Positions 1-7,435 of a DNA stretch of 22,142 nt are shown here, one piece after another. Within the stretch, counting starts at the first letter, position 1, and every line of letters begins with the position of its first letter. The notes beneath the pieces were generated by a model. The model was not told the DNA's origin. It did not search any database and saw only the letters and a program-made list of their open reading frames with translations. The stretch comes from CAZAOY01 sp964486925 (GTDB lineage Bacteria > Bacillota > Clostridia > Oscillospirales > Ruminococcaceae), in contig CAZAOY010000043.1 in NCBI GenBank assembly GCA_964486925.1, forward strand, positions 1 to 22,142. Direction: 5' to 3'. The position numbers and the translations under genes are program-made.

Positions 1-44
1 TACGGTGGTTTTGCGGTGGATTTTGGTATAATCGCAGTATGTAG

Positions 45-69
45 GGTTCGCATTGCATGCGAACCTTTT
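45..69 (+). terminator. Intrinsic terminator-like hairpin
   Basis: A perfect 9-bp stem (45-53 with 57-65, loop TGC) is followed directly by TTTT at 66-69, the layout of a rho-independent terminator read on the plus strand. It would end a plus-strand transcript entering from the left of the window. The rest of 66-215 holds no convincing gene, only three further copies of GCGAAC(C/G) at 72, 94 and 138. Confidence 0.5.
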
Positions 70-215
70 GTGCGAACGCTTTTGTATAAACCATGCGAAC
101 CTAACCTACGAAAACCTTCTACGTTGGCGCTTGTTTTGCGAACCATTTCACGAAAACCCACGACACTAAACTACATCCACACACCCGCTACACCAACCGC
201 ATTTTAACAAACCAA

Positions 216-1982
216 CTATACACAACTACCACCGCCACAGTCAACCACCTTCCCTGTAGACTTACCGTTTTCCTGCTTTATCTCGGGGTTTAGACCGATG
301 GAGTTTGGGGGTGTGGTGTTTGTGCCGAAGATGGAGCTGTACAGCCTGTAGCCCCCGCTTAGGTTGTAGCAGTCAAAGCCGTTTTGGGTTAAAATTCTGG
401 TTGCGAGGTAACCACGAAGTCCTACTTGACAGGTTACATAGATGGTTTTATTACGGTCTAACTCTGATAGACGGCTACGAAGGTCGTCGAGTGGGATGTT
501 TATAAAGCCGTCGATATGACCTCTTTCGTACTCAAGCTTTGTGCGGGTGTCCAGTAGGATTATACTACCGTCAGCACTTTTGCGGGATAGCTCCTCTATA
601 TCATGCCAGTGGAAGTTTTTCACCTTGCCTGTCAGCAGATTTTCTATGGTATATCCCGCCATGTTTACCGGATCTTTTGCGGAGGAGTATGGGGGTGCGT
701 AGCATAACTCTAGCTTTGTTAGATCTGCCGCTGTCCCGCCAAAGCGAATTACGGTGGCTAGCACATCACAGCGTTTGTCTACCCCGTCAAACCCCACAAG
801 CTGAGCACCTAAAATTCTACCCGTGTCCTTTTCAAAGATGGTCTTGACCGACATGTTCACCGCTCCCGGGTAGTAGCCTGCGTGGCTTGCGGAGTAGGTG
901 AAGGATTTATCATAGCTTAAGCCTAGACGTTTGGCGGTTTTTTCGTTTACCCCTGTGGTAGCGACAGTCATGTTAAACACCTTTAGGATAGCGCTTCCCT
1001 GTGTGCCGGTGTAACGGCTCGATCCGCCACAGATGTTGTCGGCGGCTATCCTACCCTGCTTGTTGGCGGGGCCTGCCAGTGGGATGTTTGCCTTTTGCGC
1101 TGTTACAAAGTCGGTCACCTCCACCGCGTCGCCTACAGCGTAGATGTTCTCGTCGGATGTGCGCATATCGTCGCCTACAACAATTCCGCCACGCTCGTTT
1201 ACTGCAAGTCCCGCCGCCTTTGCAATACCGCTTTCGGGTTTAACCCCGATTGCTAAGATAACCATGTCTGCTTGTATCTCCCCGCTGTTTAGCGATATCT
1301 GCAAGCCGTTTTCGTCCTCTTTAATGGAACGCACCGCATTTCCTAGCATTAGCTTAACGCCCTTGCTTTGGATGTGCTTATGGACGTCACATGCCATGTC
1401 AAGATCTAGTGGGGCGATTAGCTGATCCTGCATCTCCACAATCGTTACCTCAACCCCCGCAGTATGCAGGTTCTCCGCCATCTCCACCCCGATATAACCC
1501 CCGCCTACCACTGTGGCAGTTTTTGGATTAAAGCTTTCGATATATTCCTTAATTTTATATGTGTCGGGGATGTTTCTAAGGGTGAATACCCTGCTTGAAT
1601 TAATACCGTCGATTGGCGGTTTAATCGGCTCTGCCCCCATAGACAGCACAAGCTTGTCGTAGCCTTCGGTGTAGCTTTCCCCTGTTTTGTGGTTTTTTAC
1701 GGTTACGGTTTTAGCCTGCCTATCGATAGACAAAACCTCGCTAAAGGTGCGCACGTCCACGTTAAACCGAGCGTTAAAGCTTTTCGGAGTTTGCAGGGTT
1801 AGGGCGGATTTTTGGGTTATCTCACCGCCGATATAGTACGGCAGACCGCAGTTTGCAAAGGAGATGTACTCGCCCCTTTCAAACATTATAATGGTAGCAG
1901 ATTCCGAAAGTCTGCGAAGCCTTGCCGCCGCCGAGGCACCACCCGCAACACCGCCGACGATGATAATTCTTTGTTTATCCAT
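216..1982 (-). CDS. CoA-disulfide reductase / rhodanese fusion (FAD-dependent pyridine nucleotide-disulfide oxidoreductase)
   Basis: This 588-aa flavoprotein would reduce CoA disulfide, CoA persulfide or related polysulfides with NAD(P)H in the cytoplasm, linking thiol redox balance to sulfur metabolism. Seen: an N-terminal FAD dinucleotide fold (IIIVGGVAGGASAAARLRR, residues 6-24), the redox cysteine C45 in SFANCGLPYY, a second NAD(P)H fold (VVGGGYIGVEMAE, about residue 158) and the FAD-binding IYAVGDAVEV. A C-terminal rhodanese domain (about 465-550) carries its catalytic loop as CQVGLRGY with C518. The length fits the CoADR-RHD fusion class. After the rhodanese comes a short linker and a tail ending VVDCGGGSCV, a cysteine pair where some relatives carry a TusA-like domain. 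The ATG has a GGAGG site about 6 nt upstream. It is a single-gene unit. The exact disulfide substrate is inferred only at family level. Confidence 0.93.
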   Translation of the reverse strand: MDKQRIIIVGGVAGGASAAARLRRLSESATIIMFERGEYISFANCGLPYYIGGEITQKSALTLQTPKSFNARFNVDVRTFSEVLSIDRQAKTVTVKNHKTGESYTEGYDKLVLSMGAEPIKPPIDGINSSRVFTLRNIPDTYKIKEYIESFNPKTATVVGGGYIGVEMAENLHTAGVEVTIVEMQDQLIAPLDLDMACDVHKHIQSKGVKLMLGNAVRSIKEDENGLQISLNSGEIQADMVILAIGVKPESGIAKAAGLAVNERGGIVVGDDMRTSDENIYAVGDAVEVTDFVTAQKANIPLAGPANKQGRIAADNICGGSSRYTGTQGSAILKVFNMTVATTGVNEKTAKRLGLSYDKSFTYSASHAGYYPGAVNMSVKTIFEKDTGRILGAQLVGFDGVDKRCDVLATVIRFGGTAADLTKLELCYAPPYSSAKDPVNMAGYTIENLLTGKVKNFHWHDIEELSRKSADGSIILLDTRTKLEYERGHIDGFINIPLDDLRSRLSELDRNKTIYVTCQVGLRGYLATRILTQNGFDCYNLSGGYRLYSSIFGTNTTPPNSIGLNPEIKQENGKSTGKVVDCGGGSCV

Positions 1983-2048
1983 TTAATTTCCTCCTAATTA
2001 CGATACACACATATCTTTATGCGCCTTTATACTAAGATATTGCTTACG

Positions 2049-2082
2049 TTGCAGTCTATTATATATCATTGCAGTTTATTAC
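2049..2082 (-). promoter_or_regulatory. Candidate promoter -10 with paired direct repeats upstream of the CoADR gene
   Basis: On the minus strand a TATAAT lies at 2063-2058 without a good -35. The 13-mer TTGCAGTCTATTA at 2049-2061 recurs as TTGCAGTTTATTA at 2069-2081, exactly 20 bp apart, and one copy overlaps the -10. Two near-identical sites on one DNA face over a promoter suggest an operator. The regulator is not identifiable from this window. Confidence 0.35.
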
Positions 2083-2113
2083 AGCCATACAATGCAACTA
2101 CTTTGTATATAAT

Positions 2114-2160
2114 AAAAACCCCAAATTCCAAAAACCATAGGCTTTGCAGACTTTTTTAAC
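2114..2160 (-). repeat. Dispersed terminator-like repeat, copy 1
   Basis: Read on the minus strand this has an A-run, then TGCAAAGCCTATGGTTTTTG, then a G-rich arm and a T-run. It closely matches the plus-strand copy at 14233-14280 (shared core GCAAAGCCTATG(A/G)TTTTTGGA). It lies downstream of the GNAT gene at 2288-2740 and could end its transcript, though the stem here is less well paired than in the second copy. Confidence 0.45.
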
Positions 2161-2236
2161 ATGTTTTTATTGTATACTATGATTTAAGCTAAAGGAGCAT
2201 ACAGATATTCGGTTTGGGATAAAAACAACCTTCAAG

Positions 2237-2269
2237 CTGGATATACCGTTTGCACAATAGTATATCCAG
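2237..2269. repeat. 10-bp perfect inverted repeat downstream of GNAT gene
   Basis: CTGGATATAC (2237-2246) pairs perfectly with GTATATCCAG (2260-2269) across a 13-nt loop. It sits 18 bp past the stop of the acetyltransferase gene. A T-run follows on the minus strand only after about 15 nt, so it is at best a weak terminator; an mRNA 3' end hairpin is also possible. Confidence 0.4.
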
Positions 2270-2287
2270 TTTGCAGGTTAATACATT

Positions 2288-2740
2288 CTATTTGTGGTTT
2301 ATATGTAGTTTTCTATAGTACTCCTTCTCATCCTCCCCATAGGTTATAAAGCCAAGGGATTCATAGATCCTACCCGCTAGGTAGTTTGATTTATTATGGT
2401 TAATGTTAATCTGGTCAACATTTAGCTTTTGGGTTAGATACTTAATTATCAAGGTAAGCGCTTGCTTTGAATACCCGTTTCCTTGATGGTGCTTGTCTAT
2501 CATTATGGGATTTATATAGCCTGTAACACCGTCCTCGTCGTACCCGCCACCAATTAATCCAACATAATCCTCATCCGCCTTTATGGCAAAAAGCTCGGTC
2601 ATCTCTTCATACCTGCTAATCCCAATCCAATATACGTTTGGTATCGGAAAGACTTCCTTTTGTTTATCAGTGACTGTGAGGTCGCAAGTCTTAAGCCAGT
2701 TATTAACATTTAAAGCCTCTAGTTTTATCTGTTTACACAT
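2288..2740 (-). CDS. GNAT-family N-acetyltransferase (polyamine acetyltransferase-like)
   Basis: This 150-aa protein is predicted to transfer acetyl from acetyl-CoA to a small amine or a protein N-terminus. The acetyl-CoA pyrophosphate loop is seen as HHQGNGYSKQAL, followed by the typical strand-helix pair (NVDQININHNKSNYLAGRIYESLGF) that closes the GNAT fold. The pattern around KQALTLIIKYL and the asparagine-rich stretch resembles the BltD/spermidine acetyltransferase branch, but the substrate is not provable. A good ribosome binding site (AAAGGAG, 8 nt upstream) supports the ATG. It is monocistronic, with hairpins at 2237-2269 and 2114-2160 downstream. Confidence 0.85.
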   Translation of the reverse strand: MCKQIKLEALNVNNWLKTCDLTVTDKQKEVFPIPNVYWIGISRYEEMTELFAIKADEDYVGLIGGGYDEDGVTGYINPIMIDKHHQGNGYSKQALTLIIKYLTQKLNVDQININHNKSNYLAGRIYESLGFITYGEDEKEYYRKLHINHK

Positions 2741-2777
2741 AGATAGTACTCCTTTACTTGTGGGAGAGCTAAGATAT

Positions 2778-2816
2778 TTAATCCTCCCGATTGTATTCTA
2801 CAAAACTGAATTTCAT
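2778..2816 (-). CDS. 12-codon ORF with good ribosome binding site (leader peptide or gene remnant)
   Basis: An ATG at 2816 follows a GGAG site 9 nt upstream and reads MKFSFVEYNRED before a TAA. It lies 38 nt upstream of the GNAT start in the same direction. It could be a translated leader peptide or the surviving 5' end of a deleted gene. There is no evidence beyond the ribosome binding site and position. Confidence 0.25.
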   Translation of the reverse strand: MKFSFVEYNRED

Positions 2817-2886
2817 AAAACATCACTCCTTTAAAAGAATATATCTATATCAACACAAGAAGCCTTGTGATACTTTAGTATGCCAA

Positions 2887-3300
2887 TTACCCACCCTGCC
2901 CTGTGCTTCCTATCTCGAGCAGATTGCCTTCTGGGTCGGCAACGTAGAAGTTTCGTATCCCAAACGGAAAGGTCACAGGTTCGCCTGTAAACGACCTTAT
3001 CCCAAGGGAGGTTAACCTCTCGTACTCCCTGTCGACATCCGAAAACTTTGGAAGCCAGATGGCTATCTCCATCGTTAGGTTAATCCCCTTCGGCGGGTAG
3101 TAGGATTCCCCTACCGCCTGCGCAAATGCCTTTCGGTCATACATAAATAACGATAAAGGCCCGTTGTTTGTTTTAAAGTCGGCAAACAACCCGCCGTCCC
3201 AATCGCTCTCAAACAGCATGATATCTCTATAGAATGAAACCATCTTCTTAATATCCTGCACATACAGACATACCCCAATATCTACCGCTCTACCATTCAT
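2887..3300 (-). CDS. VOC-superfamily (glyoxalase/bleomycin resistance/dioxygenase fold) protein
   Basis: This 137-aa protein has the paired beta-alpha-beta-beta-beta modules of the vicinal oxygen chelate fold. The first module begins VDIGVCLYVQDIKKMVSFYRDIM. The second, from about residue 72, includes NLTMEIAIWL, VDREYERLTSLGIR and the closing FYVADPEGNLLEIGSTG, with the glutamate of LLEI in the usual metal-ligand position. Members include glyoxalase I, fosfomycin and bleomycin resistance proteins and ring-cleavage dioxygenases. This one is closest to the generic single-domain VOC proteins of Clostridia, and no substrate can be assigned. The start is followed by a clear MNGRAVDIGV strand. Confidence 0.85.
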   Translation of the reverse strand: MNGRAVDIGVCLYVQDIKKMVSFYRDIMLFESDWDGGLFADFKTNNGPLSLFMYDRKAFAQAVGESYYPPKGINLTMEIAIWLPKFSDVDREYERLTSLGIRSFTGEPVTFPFGIRNFYVADPEGNLLEIGSTGQGG

Positions 3301-3406
3301 AGCCGTTCCTCCTATATTGTTTTTTCCTATTATAGCAGATCAAAGGTGACAACAGTGTGTCGTGTTTGATGTTTTTAGGTAAACTATTAACTAGCTGTAG
3401 ACTTTG

Positions 3407-3814
3407 TTACCTATAAAACACAGCTAATAAAACTAAATTATCGTCATATGTACCACTATTTAGATATTCAAATGGGTTAAACCTTACAACATCAATATGT
3501 TGTTCTCTCAATACTTTTGATGGGATGGTTAGATTTAAATTTAACCCTATTAAATTATTTAAATCCGCTGTGGATAGGTCGTTTTGTAAGGTTACATCCT
3601 CTACCTTTATTGTAATCTCCTTATTAATTATGGAGTTTGGATAGTTGATTGTAAGGTACCCAATCCCTAATTTTTGCTCATACCTAGTTGCATCACAGCC
3701 GAGTGCTATAATGGTTGAGAAATCTTTACTATTACTAAGATAAGACATCGACACTAAAACTACCAATACCGTTACAGCTACAGCTATAGACAGATAAATC
3801 TTTGTCTTTTTCAT
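3407..3814 (-). CDS. Hypothetical protein with N-terminal membrane anchor
   Basis: Not recognised. From the ATG at 3814 the product is 135 aa. A GGGGAA ribosome site 7 nt upstream makes this start better than the in-frame TTG at 3829. Residues 1-5 (MKKTK) plus a hydrophobic stretch to about residue 25 form a signal anchor or signal peptide with no lipobox. The remaining ~110 residues are predicted outside the membrane: hydrophilic, with beta-like segments (IGYLTINYPNS, EITIKVEDVTL, LNLNLTIP) and one cysteine in IALGCDATRYEQ. It ends LVLLAVFYR. The fold could be a small extracytoplasmic beta domain; no family is evident. It is flanked by a long inverted repeat at 3859-3917 upstream. Confidence 0.6.
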   Translation of the reverse strand: MKKTKIYLSIAVAVTVLVVLVSMSYLSNSKDFSTIIALGCDATRYEQKLGIGYLTINYPNSIINKEITIKVEDVTLQNDLSTADLNNLIGLNLNLTIPSKVLREQHIDVVRFNPFEYLNSGTYDDNLVLLAVFYR

Positions 3815-3858
3815 ACACAAGTTCCCCAAAAAAGCTATATTATTTTATTATAATAAAA

Positions 3859-3917
3859 ATGAAGAATGGATAATATTAAGCTTTGCGTTAATGCTACTCT
3901 AATTATCTATTCTTCAT
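3859..3917. repeat. 16-bp imperfect inverted repeat, AT-rich
   Basis: ATGAAGAATGGATAAT (3859-3874) and ATTATCTATTCTTCAT (3902-3917) pair at 15 of 16 positions around a 27-nt loop. It lies between the chemotaxis receptor gene and the hypothetical at 3407. It may be a small repetitive palindrome or miniature element, or part of a 3' UTR. There is no coding content. Confidence 0.45.
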
Positions 3918-3987
3918 TATCTGTTATTATTCTACCCTTGAACACGCTTACCTAATTGGATATCTCTTTCCTCTTAGGTACTCTTAT

Positions 3988-4010
3988 TAAATGGGTCGCC
4001 TACCCATTTA
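3988..4010 (-). terminator. Hairpin downstream of chemotaxis receptor gene
   Basis: TAAATGGG (3988-3995) pairs perfectly with CCCATTTA (4003-4010), loop of 7 nt, 18 bp beyond the receptor stop codon. No strong T-run follows on the minus strand, so it is a weak terminator or 3'-end stabiliser. Confidence 0.4.
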
Positions 4011-4028
4011 GGAAAGGGAACATTATGG

Positions 4029-5729
4029 TTACTCGTCAAGTACAAACTGTGATACTAGTCTTCTAAGCAGCTCGGCTTGACTGAATAACTGCTCACTCGC
4101 GGCGGCGCTCTCTTCGCTTGTTGCGGAGTTGGTCGAAACAACCTCTGATATCTGTGAAACGTTGTTGTTAATCTCGATTAGCTCTACCGACTGATGGTTA
4201 ATCTGCTCTTTTATCTCAGCGATAGCTTGGTTGGATACGCCAGACATGGATGCCACCTCGGACAAGGCTTCAGAGGTGGTGGTTGCAATACCCGCTCCCT
4301 TTTTCGCGGCAACAACCGACCGCTCGATTAGTGAGGTTGTATCCTTTGCCGCCTCGGCACTCTTGTTCGCCAGATTTCGCACCTCATCCGCAACAACAGC
4401 AAAGCCCTTGCCGGACGATCCTGCTCTTGCCGCCTCCACTGCCGCATTTAGGGCAAGGATGTTTGTCTGGAACGCTATATCATCGATGGTTTTAACAATC
4501 TTTGAAACCTGCTCGGAGCTGTTATTGATCTCGGACATGGTATCCAGTAGAAGGCGCATATCCTCCATAGCTTCCATAAGCTTTTCATTAGCGGTTTGGG
4601 ACGCGTCGGACGCGTCTTTGGAACGCTCGGTTATCTCCTTCACCTCGAGTGCTATGTCACTTAAGGTTGCGGACAACGATTCGATAGAGCTTGCCTGCTC
4701 GGTAGCACCCTGCGCTAACGTTCCCGCCGCATTTGTAACCTGTTCAGCGCCGGTTGAGATACTGTTGCAGGAGTTGTTAACCTCATTTATCAGTGAGGAT
4801 AGGTTACGCTTAACCAGTAGAATGCTATTTCCAATGCTGTCGCTTGGGGAGAGGAGGTTAACAGGTACAGAAAAATCCCCATGCGCAATACTGCCTAGCA
4901 CCTTATCCTTGCTTCTAAACGACTCGATCATTGTTAGGAAGGATCTAGCGCAGTGCCCCAGCTCATCCTGTCGTTTTGCTGTAAAGACAAGATTTTTTAA
5001 CAGGTCATTATCTACCGTTAGGTTTCCATCATTTCCTATCGTATCGGAGATCTCTGTAACTATATCAATCGGCCCAGATAGCGAGTGCGACATCTTTTTG
5101 GTAAAGATAATACTAGCTATAATACCGACTGCAATTACCACAAGCATACATATAAGATATATTGTAATCGAGCGTTGGTTGTCCTCCTGCGCTTTGACAA
5201 TATTTGCAAGCATATCTTCTTGACATGCATTAAAGTTGTCAATCATCTCACCAATCTTAACGTCCACATTCCCCATATACTCATCAGCCGAGTCGATATC
5301 TCCTGACTTTAGGAGTCCAAATATCTTGTCCGAAGTGGGTAGTAAAACCGTTTTAAAGGTGTCCTTTGCGGTCTTGTAGTTGTTGTACGAAGCAGAACCA
5401 TCGGCATATTTATCGTACTTTACAAAAAGCTCTTCAATGTTGCTGTTGTTCTGCTTTACGGTAGCCTCGTAGCTAGCGATCTCCTCAAGATTACCTTTTG
5501 CAAGGATTGCCATATCAAAGGAGCTTGACACAATCAGTGCATTCTGTGCAATTTTAGTTATATTTACATACTGAGAGGTTTTTTCCTCAAAGGTCTTTTT
5601 ATCTATTCTCAGTGTTCTAACCATCCCATAACCACCGACCACGGCGATAATCACTGTTATCAATAAAATAATGGCAGTTACAAGAAAGATCTTCTTTGAA
5701 AATTTAAGGTTATCAATAAATCTATCCAT
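4029..5729 (-). CDS. Methyl-accepting chemotaxis protein
   Basis: This 566-aa transmembrane chemoreceptor senses a ligand outside the cell and controls the CheA/CheW kinase complex. Domains seen: TM1 at about 14-36; an extracytoplasmic four-helix-bundle-type sensor (37-187) rich in helix-forming residues; TM2 at about 188-210; a HAMP segment (about 211-265); then the cytoplasmic coiled-coil signalling domain with the conserved hairpin tip (IDDIAFQTNILALNAAVEAARAG, about 415-437, then GFAVVADEVRNLA). It ends RRLVSQFVLDE, without a CheR-docking NWETF-type pentapeptide. An AGGAGG site 8 nt before the ATG supports the start. No other chemotaxis gene is nearby, so it is an orphan receptor implying motility elsewhere in the genome. 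The ligand is unknown. Confidence 0.96.
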   Translation of the reverse strand: MDRFIDNLKFSKKIFLVTAIILLITVIIAVVGGYGMVRTLRIDKKTFEEKTSQYVNITKIAQNALIVSSSFDMAILAKGNLEEIASYEATVKQNNSNIEELFVKYDKYADGSASYNNYKTAKDTFKTVLLPTSDKIFGLLKSGDIDSADEYMGNVDVKIGEMIDNFNACQEDMLANIVKAQEDNQRSITIYLICMLVVIAVGIIASIIFTKKMSHSLSGPIDIVTEISDTIGNDGNLTVDNDLLKNLVFTAKRQDELGHCARSFLTMIESFRSKDKVLGSIAHGDFSVPVNLLSPSDSIGNSILLVKRNLSSLINEVNNSCNSISTGAEQVTNAAGTLAQGATEQASSIESLSATLSDIALEVKEITERSKDASDASQTANEKLMEAMEDMRLLLDTMSEINNSSEQVSKIVKTIDDIAFQTNILALNAAVEAARAGSSGKGFAVVADEVRNLANKSAEAAKDTTSLIERSVVAAKKGAGIATTTSEALSEVASMSGVSNQAIAEIKEQINHQSVELIEINNNVSQISEVVSTNSATSEESAAASEQLFSQAELLRRLVSQFVLDE

Positions 5730-5994
5730 TCTTTCTATTCCTCCTAAGCTGATTTATGAATTATGTCCTTATACTTTTATGTCTAATTTATCTATATTAC
5801 AAACCCAAAGCTGAAAAACATAATTTTATGTATGTGGATTTTCTTCTATATTATAACCATGCTCTATGGTATTTTGCTCGTTAAATATCCTTGGCATATC
5901 CCCACCCTTTCATTAAAGGTGACTTCCTGTCTATAGCTTTTTATATGACTAATTATTATCGGCGTAAATCCTTATAGCTTAAGTAAACATGCTA

Positions 5995-6279
5995 TCAAGC
6001 TGACAAGATATCATCGAATGTTTTGCTGTCTTGATAGATTGTGTTAGGACAGATATAAGTACCGTTATAGGTGTCAAACTTTTCGGATATATCAAAGGCA
6101 AGTGTCTTGTTCATATATAGTACATAGCCTTTTAAAGTTATCAATATTTTTTATTTTATAAAAGCTTTTACCTTGCTCTAGGAAAATGAGCAATCATACA
6201 GCTTTACCTCTCCATTATAATAATAAAGATAAACTTTAAGATCATCAGTTGGTAATACCCGATAAGGGTTTAGTCGCAT
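5995..6279 (-). pseudogene. DUF2442-family gene interrupted by two in-frame stops
   Basis: From an ATG at 6279 (GGGGGAAG site just upstream) one reading frame gives MRLNPYRVLPTDDLKVYLYY, then NGEVKLYDCSFS. It then meets TAG, continues to a TAA about nine codons later, and resumes as LAFDISEKFDTYNGTYICPN, then TIYQDS to a TGA at 5997-5995. The beginning and end fit the small DUF2442 family (N-terminal strand pair ending NGExKxFD, C-terminal D.CP.T.Y). The full 95-codon length equals the family's usual size. So this is a full-length copy ruined by nonsense changes with no frame shift. These genes often pair with DUF4160; no partner is visible here. Confidence 0.7.
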
Positions 6280-6346
6280 AATCTTCCCCCCTAAGAGATA
6301 GGATTACTCTAAGCAAATATAGATCAAATAATTAGTAGTTTTTATT

Positions 6347-6375
6347 ATTATACCATACTTAAGGTAAAAAGTCAA
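6347..6375 (-). promoter_or_regulatory. Strong sigma-A promoter upstream of DUF2442 pseudogene
   Basis: On the minus strand a -35 TTGACT (6375-6370), 17-bp spacer and -10 TATAAT (6352-6347), with an extended TGG before the -10, form a near-consensus promoter. Transcription would start about 60 nt before the pseudogene ATG. The promoter looks intact although the gene is not. Confidence 0.6.
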
Positions 6376-6490
6376 ACTTTGTGACAAAAAAAGCTAAAGT
6401 GGATATATAGAAACAATTATAATAAAAAGTATTCATGGCTTATCCACTCCAATAGATATAATTTCCCCCTAACTATATCCTAACCATACC

Positions 6491-6526
6491 CTAAAGGCTA
6501 TCAAACTCACATTCGATAGCCTTTAG
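6491..6526. terminator. 12-bp hairpin downstream of APH gene (terminator repeat family, copy 1)
   Basis: CTAAAGGCTATC (6491-6502) pairs perfectly with GATAGCCTTTAG (6515-6526). It lies just past the kinase stop codon; a T-run follows on the plus strand about 10 nt later. The stem and loop resemble the hairpins at 8172-8203 and 10120-10152. Confidence 0.55.
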
Positions 6527-6553
6527 GATAGTTGGTTTTTTCTGTTAAATAAC

Positions 6554-7354
6554 TCAAAACAGTTCATTGAGTAGGAAATAGTAATGTAGCTTTGAGTCGT
6601 TAGAATCAATATTAAGATAGTCTAAAAACATTTTCCGATACTGTTTGTATTCATTCTCTCCATATTTTCCATAAACCTTATAGTTTATCTTTAGTGAGCG
6701 TATAAAGGACGCAATATCTTGATAACGGTCATTAACCCCGCCGCAACCTAAATCAATAAAGCCAGTGACACTATTGCTTGAGATAAATACATTTGGCAAA
6801 CAAAAATCCCCTTGAGAAAAAACCAAATCCTCTGATGGTCTATTATTATACAAAAAATTATATAGGTCGGTTAGGCTTGAAAATCCTGCTTCTTTAAACA
6901 TTGATACATCAGTAAACCTTTCATCAATGGCATTGTTTTCAATTTTATACTTAATGAATTCTAATGATTGCGATAAATCGTTTTTGCATGGGCAATCATT
7001 AATGTCAACAGCCCATAACATCTTAAGTGCTTTAACCATTAAGTTAATGGTTAAAGGCATATTCTTTATATTATTGTCTGAACGAGCTATCTCTCCTTCT
7101 AGCCTCGACATTAAAATAAAACTATACTCATATTGCTGTACAGCTTCAATCACCATAGGAACAGGTAGCTTCCCTTTAAGCCAATATAGTAGCTTTAATT
7201 CGTTTTGTGATAATGAAGAGTTATCTTCTATCTTTAATACCATATTATCATAGATCAATATAGTGGCTTCTGATTGACCAACACTATCATAGATCCATTT
7301 TTGACCTACAACTCTTTTTTGTATCGATTCTGGGATCTTTGATAAATCAAACAT
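6554..7354 (-). CDS. APH(3')-like aminoglycoside O-phosphotransferase
   Basis: This 266-aa kinase-fold protein is expected to phosphorylate aminoglycosides such as kanamycin/neomycin with ATP in the cytoplasm. Seen: nucleotide-loop region WIYDSVGQSEATILIYDNMVLKI with the ATP lysine at K41; helix glutamate in SQNELKLLYWL; the catalytic loop SQGDFCLPNVF with D183 and N188; the magnesium motif GFIDLGCGG with D201; then DRYQDIASFIRSL; and a C-terminus HYYFLLNELF like that of APH(3')-III, whose substrate-contacting tail ends the same way. Length is normal for the family (~264). The usual HGD histidine is replaced by glutamine (QGD). No mobile element flanks it, so it may be an intrinsic relative rather than a mobile resistance gene. 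Actual resistance is not shown. Confidence 0.88.
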   Translation of the reverse strand: MFDLSKIPESIQKRVVGQKWIYDSVGQSEATILIYDNMVLKIEDNSSLSQNELKLLYWLKGKLPVPMVIEAVQQYEYSFILMSRLEGEIARSDNNIKNMPLTINLMVKALKMLWAVDINDCPCKNDLSQSLEFIKYKIENNAIDERFTDVSMFKEAGFSSLTDLYNFLYNNRPSEDLVFSQGDFCLPNVFISSNSVTGFIDLGCGGVNDRYQDIASFIRSLKINYKVYGKYGENEYKQYRKMFLDYLNIDSNDSKLHYYFLLNELF

Positions 7355-7435
7355 ATCTCTCTCCTCACCTAGTATAATTACTCTTCACCTATACTCATCG
7401 CCTTGTGTCCCTGTAGCAAATCTCACCTTTAACCG

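Noticed and set aside
4231..5223. 330-aa plus-strand ORF
   Set aside because: It is the antisense frame of the chemotaxis receptor gene; composition is low-complexity Ser/Ala and there is no ribosome site.
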